5,878 nt of DNA from Candidatus Omnitrophota bacterium. Lineage in GTDB: Bacteria; Omnitrophota; Gorgyraeia; Tantalellales; Tantalellaceae. The number at the start of each line of letters is the position of its first letter. Within the stretch, counting starts at the first letter, position 1. The notes under the pieces were generated by a model. The model made no database searches. It saw only the letters and a list, made by a program, of their open reading frames with translations, and was not told the DNA's origin. The stretch is from contig JAHIZQ010000204.1 of NCBI GenBank assembly GCA_018814505.1, forward strand, positions 1 through 5,878, in the 5' to 3' direction. Shown here piece after piece: positions 4,783-5,878 of the stretch. The position numbers and the translations under genes were made by a program.

Positions 4783-5455
4783 CTACTAAACCTTCTCTTT
4801 TAAAAAGAGTGGCTATGCCCTCAAAAAGCTCTTCGGCCGAAAGATCTCCGTTTACTTCTCGCAATAAAGCCGATTTCTCATAATAATCAATAAGATCTTT
4901 TGTTCTATCTTCATAAACAACTAACCGATTCTTGACAGTTTCCGGATTATCATCTTCACGCTGTATCAAACTCACTCCGCAAATGTCACAAACCCCTTCG
5001 ATTTTCGATGGCATATTGGTAACATGATAGTTTTTTCCACATTTTGGGCATAAACGCCGTCCAGAAAGCCTTTGTATCGCTACCTTTTCAGACGTACGAA
5101 AATATAACACCATATTCAAAGAACGGTTTTCACTTTTTAAAGAACTATCCAAAGATTCTGCCTGTACGCGCGTCCTCGGATATCCATCAAGTATAACACC
5201 ACTTTCTGCGTCAGGCTTATTCATACGTCCAATCACAGCGCGTGTTACTATTTCATCGGGGACCAACTCACCTTTAGTCATATAACCTTGTGCGGCTTTC
5301 CCGGCAGAAGTTCCTTCTTTTATCGCTTCTCTCAGCATATCTCCCGTCGAGATGTGCAAAAAACCGTACGCTTTTTTTAATAGTACTGCCTGTGTTCCTT
5401 TACCCGCTCCAGGAGGCCCCAATAAAACAAGATTAATTTTATTCGCTAAAATCAT
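4763..5455 (-). CDS. adk: Adenylate kinase with zinc-type LID
   Basis: The 230-residue protein is a long-form adenylate kinase that interconverts ATP + AMP and 2 ADP. The P-loop is GPPGAGKGT at 13-21. STGDMLR at 36-42 and LVPDEIV at 64-70 belong to the AMP-binding region, and DGYPRT at 90-95 is the family signature. The LID carries four cysteines, C136, C139, C156 and C159, the structural zinc site seen in many Gram-positive and other bacteria but not in E. coli. QREDDNPETVKNRL at 166-179 supplies arginines of the phosphate-binding set. The tail after about 217 is short and acidic and overlaps map by 20 bp. The ATG overlaps the secY stop (ATGA, 5455-5452), with GGAG at 5465-5468 9 nt upstream. 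Confidence 0.98.
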   Translation of the reverse strand: MILANKINLVLLGPPGAGKGTQAVLLKKAYGFLHISTGDMLREAIKEGTSAGKAAQGYMTKGELVPDEIVTRAVIGRMNKPDAESGVILDGYPRTRVQAESLDSSLKSENRSLNMVLYFRTSEKVAIQRLSGRRLCPKCGKNYHVTNMPSKIEGVCDICGVSLIQREDDNPETVKNRLVVYEDRTKDLIDYYEKSALLREVNGDLSAEELFEGIATLFKREGLVDDNSDE

Positions 5456-5878
5456 GATAATCGGCTCCGAACTCTTCCTTTTTTCAAAAAACCTTCATAA
5501 TGACGCATAAGCATATGCGATTCAATCTGCCGCATAGTATCTAACATAACTCCAACAATAATTAAAAGACCAGTGCCACCAAAAAAACTAGCAACTAAAA
5601 ATGGAATCCCTATTTGACTATTGATTACACTCGGCAATATAGCAATTATAGTTAAAAACATAGCACCCGGCAGAGTTATTCGCGTCATTATAAAATCCAA
5701 ATATTCCGCTGTCTGTTTGCCAGGCCTTATGCCAGGAACAAATCCGCCAAAACGTTTCATATTGTTCGCCATATCAACCGGATTAAACGTAATAGCCGCG
5801 TAAAAATAGCAAAAGAAAAGTATTAAAATAGCATATACTACATAATAAAGAGGACTACCCATCATTAACGCACTTGCT
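5452..5878 (-). CDS. secY: Protein translocase subunit SecY, C-terminal part (5' end outside window)
   Basis: The reading frame is open to the window edge and gives 141 residues before TGA at 5454-5452, roughly the last third of SecY. Methionines inside it (for example at 5865) are internal, not starts. Three membrane helices are visible: about 9-30 of the fragment (TM8), 68-86 (TM9) and 92-112 (TM10). Between TM8 and TM9 lies the cytosolic C5 loop with NPVDMANNMKRFGGFVPGIR then PGKQTAEYL; its R51 corresponds to E. coli R357, needed for SecA-driven translocation. The tail MRHYEGFLKKGRVRSR is the usual cytosolic end. SecY is the pore of the SecYEG translocon in the inner membrane. It overlaps adk by 4 bp, the standard spc-operon arrangement. 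Confidence 0.97.
   Translation of the reverse strand, partial: ASALMMGSPLYYVVYAILILFFCYFYAAITFNPVDMANNMKRFGGFVPGIRPGKQTAEYLDFIMTRITLPGAMFLTIIAILPSVINSQIGIPFLVASFFGGTGLLIIVGVMLDTMRQIESHMLMRHYEGFLKKGRVRSRLS

Noticed and set aside
5452..5865. Short stand-alone membrane protein starting at the ATG at 5865
   Set aside because: The frame is open through the window edge and the sequence is the C-terminal third of SecY, so this ATG is internal.
1..5878. CRISPR array, tRNA/rRNA genes, transposase genes, attachment sites
   Set aside because: No spaced direct repeats, cloverleaf or rRNA-like sequence, or transposase/integrase reading frame was seen on either strand; the window is filled by housekeeping genes.

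Overview
The window is the distal part of a bacterial spc-alpha type ribosomal protein superoperon. All genes lie on the minus strand, so transcription runs from 5878 towards 1. In that order the genes are secY (3' part only), adk, map, infA, rpmJ, rpsM, rpsK, rpsD, rpoA and rplQ. A transcription terminator follows, and then the first 35 codons of mutS, which is cut by the window edge. rpmJ (37 codons) and the mutS fragment were found by reading the minus strand directly.

Organism: clearly a bacterium, from its bacterial RpoA, SecY, IF-1, L36, L17 and MutS and its Shine-Dalgarno sites. The DNA is AT-rich by eye. S4, L36 and adenylate kinase are all in their zinc-binding cysteine forms. RpoA begins MGIKLKNFELPK, and L17 carries a charged C-terminal extension of about 94 residues. 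This could fit a candidate phylum such as Omnitrophota or a relative, but that is a guess from general impression and a phylogeny of the concatenated proteins would be needed.

Layout: from 5878 to 3705 secY-adk-map-infA-rpmJ are packed tightly. secY/adk and map/infA overlap by ATGA, adk/map overlap by 20 bp, and only 2 bp separate infA from rpmJ, so translational coupling is likely. A 141-bp gap (3564-3704) then falls where the E. coli spc and alpha operons are separated. rpsM-rpsK-rpsD-rpoA-rplQ (3563 to 273) are spaced by 40-80 bp, and two of these gaps hold long inverted repeats (3118-3161 and 1975-2007). Between rplQ and mutS there is a strong Shine-Dalgarno, a 6-codon mini-ORF, an 18-position hairpin with a T-tract, and then the mutS ribosome binding site and start.

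Function: the genes supply the 30S proteins S13, S11 and S4, the 50S proteins L36 and L17, initiation factor 1, the RNA polymerase alpha subunit, the translocon pore, N-terminal methionine removal and adenylate metabolism. This is conserved housekeeping content. I see no CRISPR array, tRNA, rRNA, complete mobile element or novel enzyme system. What deserves a second look is the RNA-level architecture between genes, the L17 tail, and the rplQ-mutS junction.
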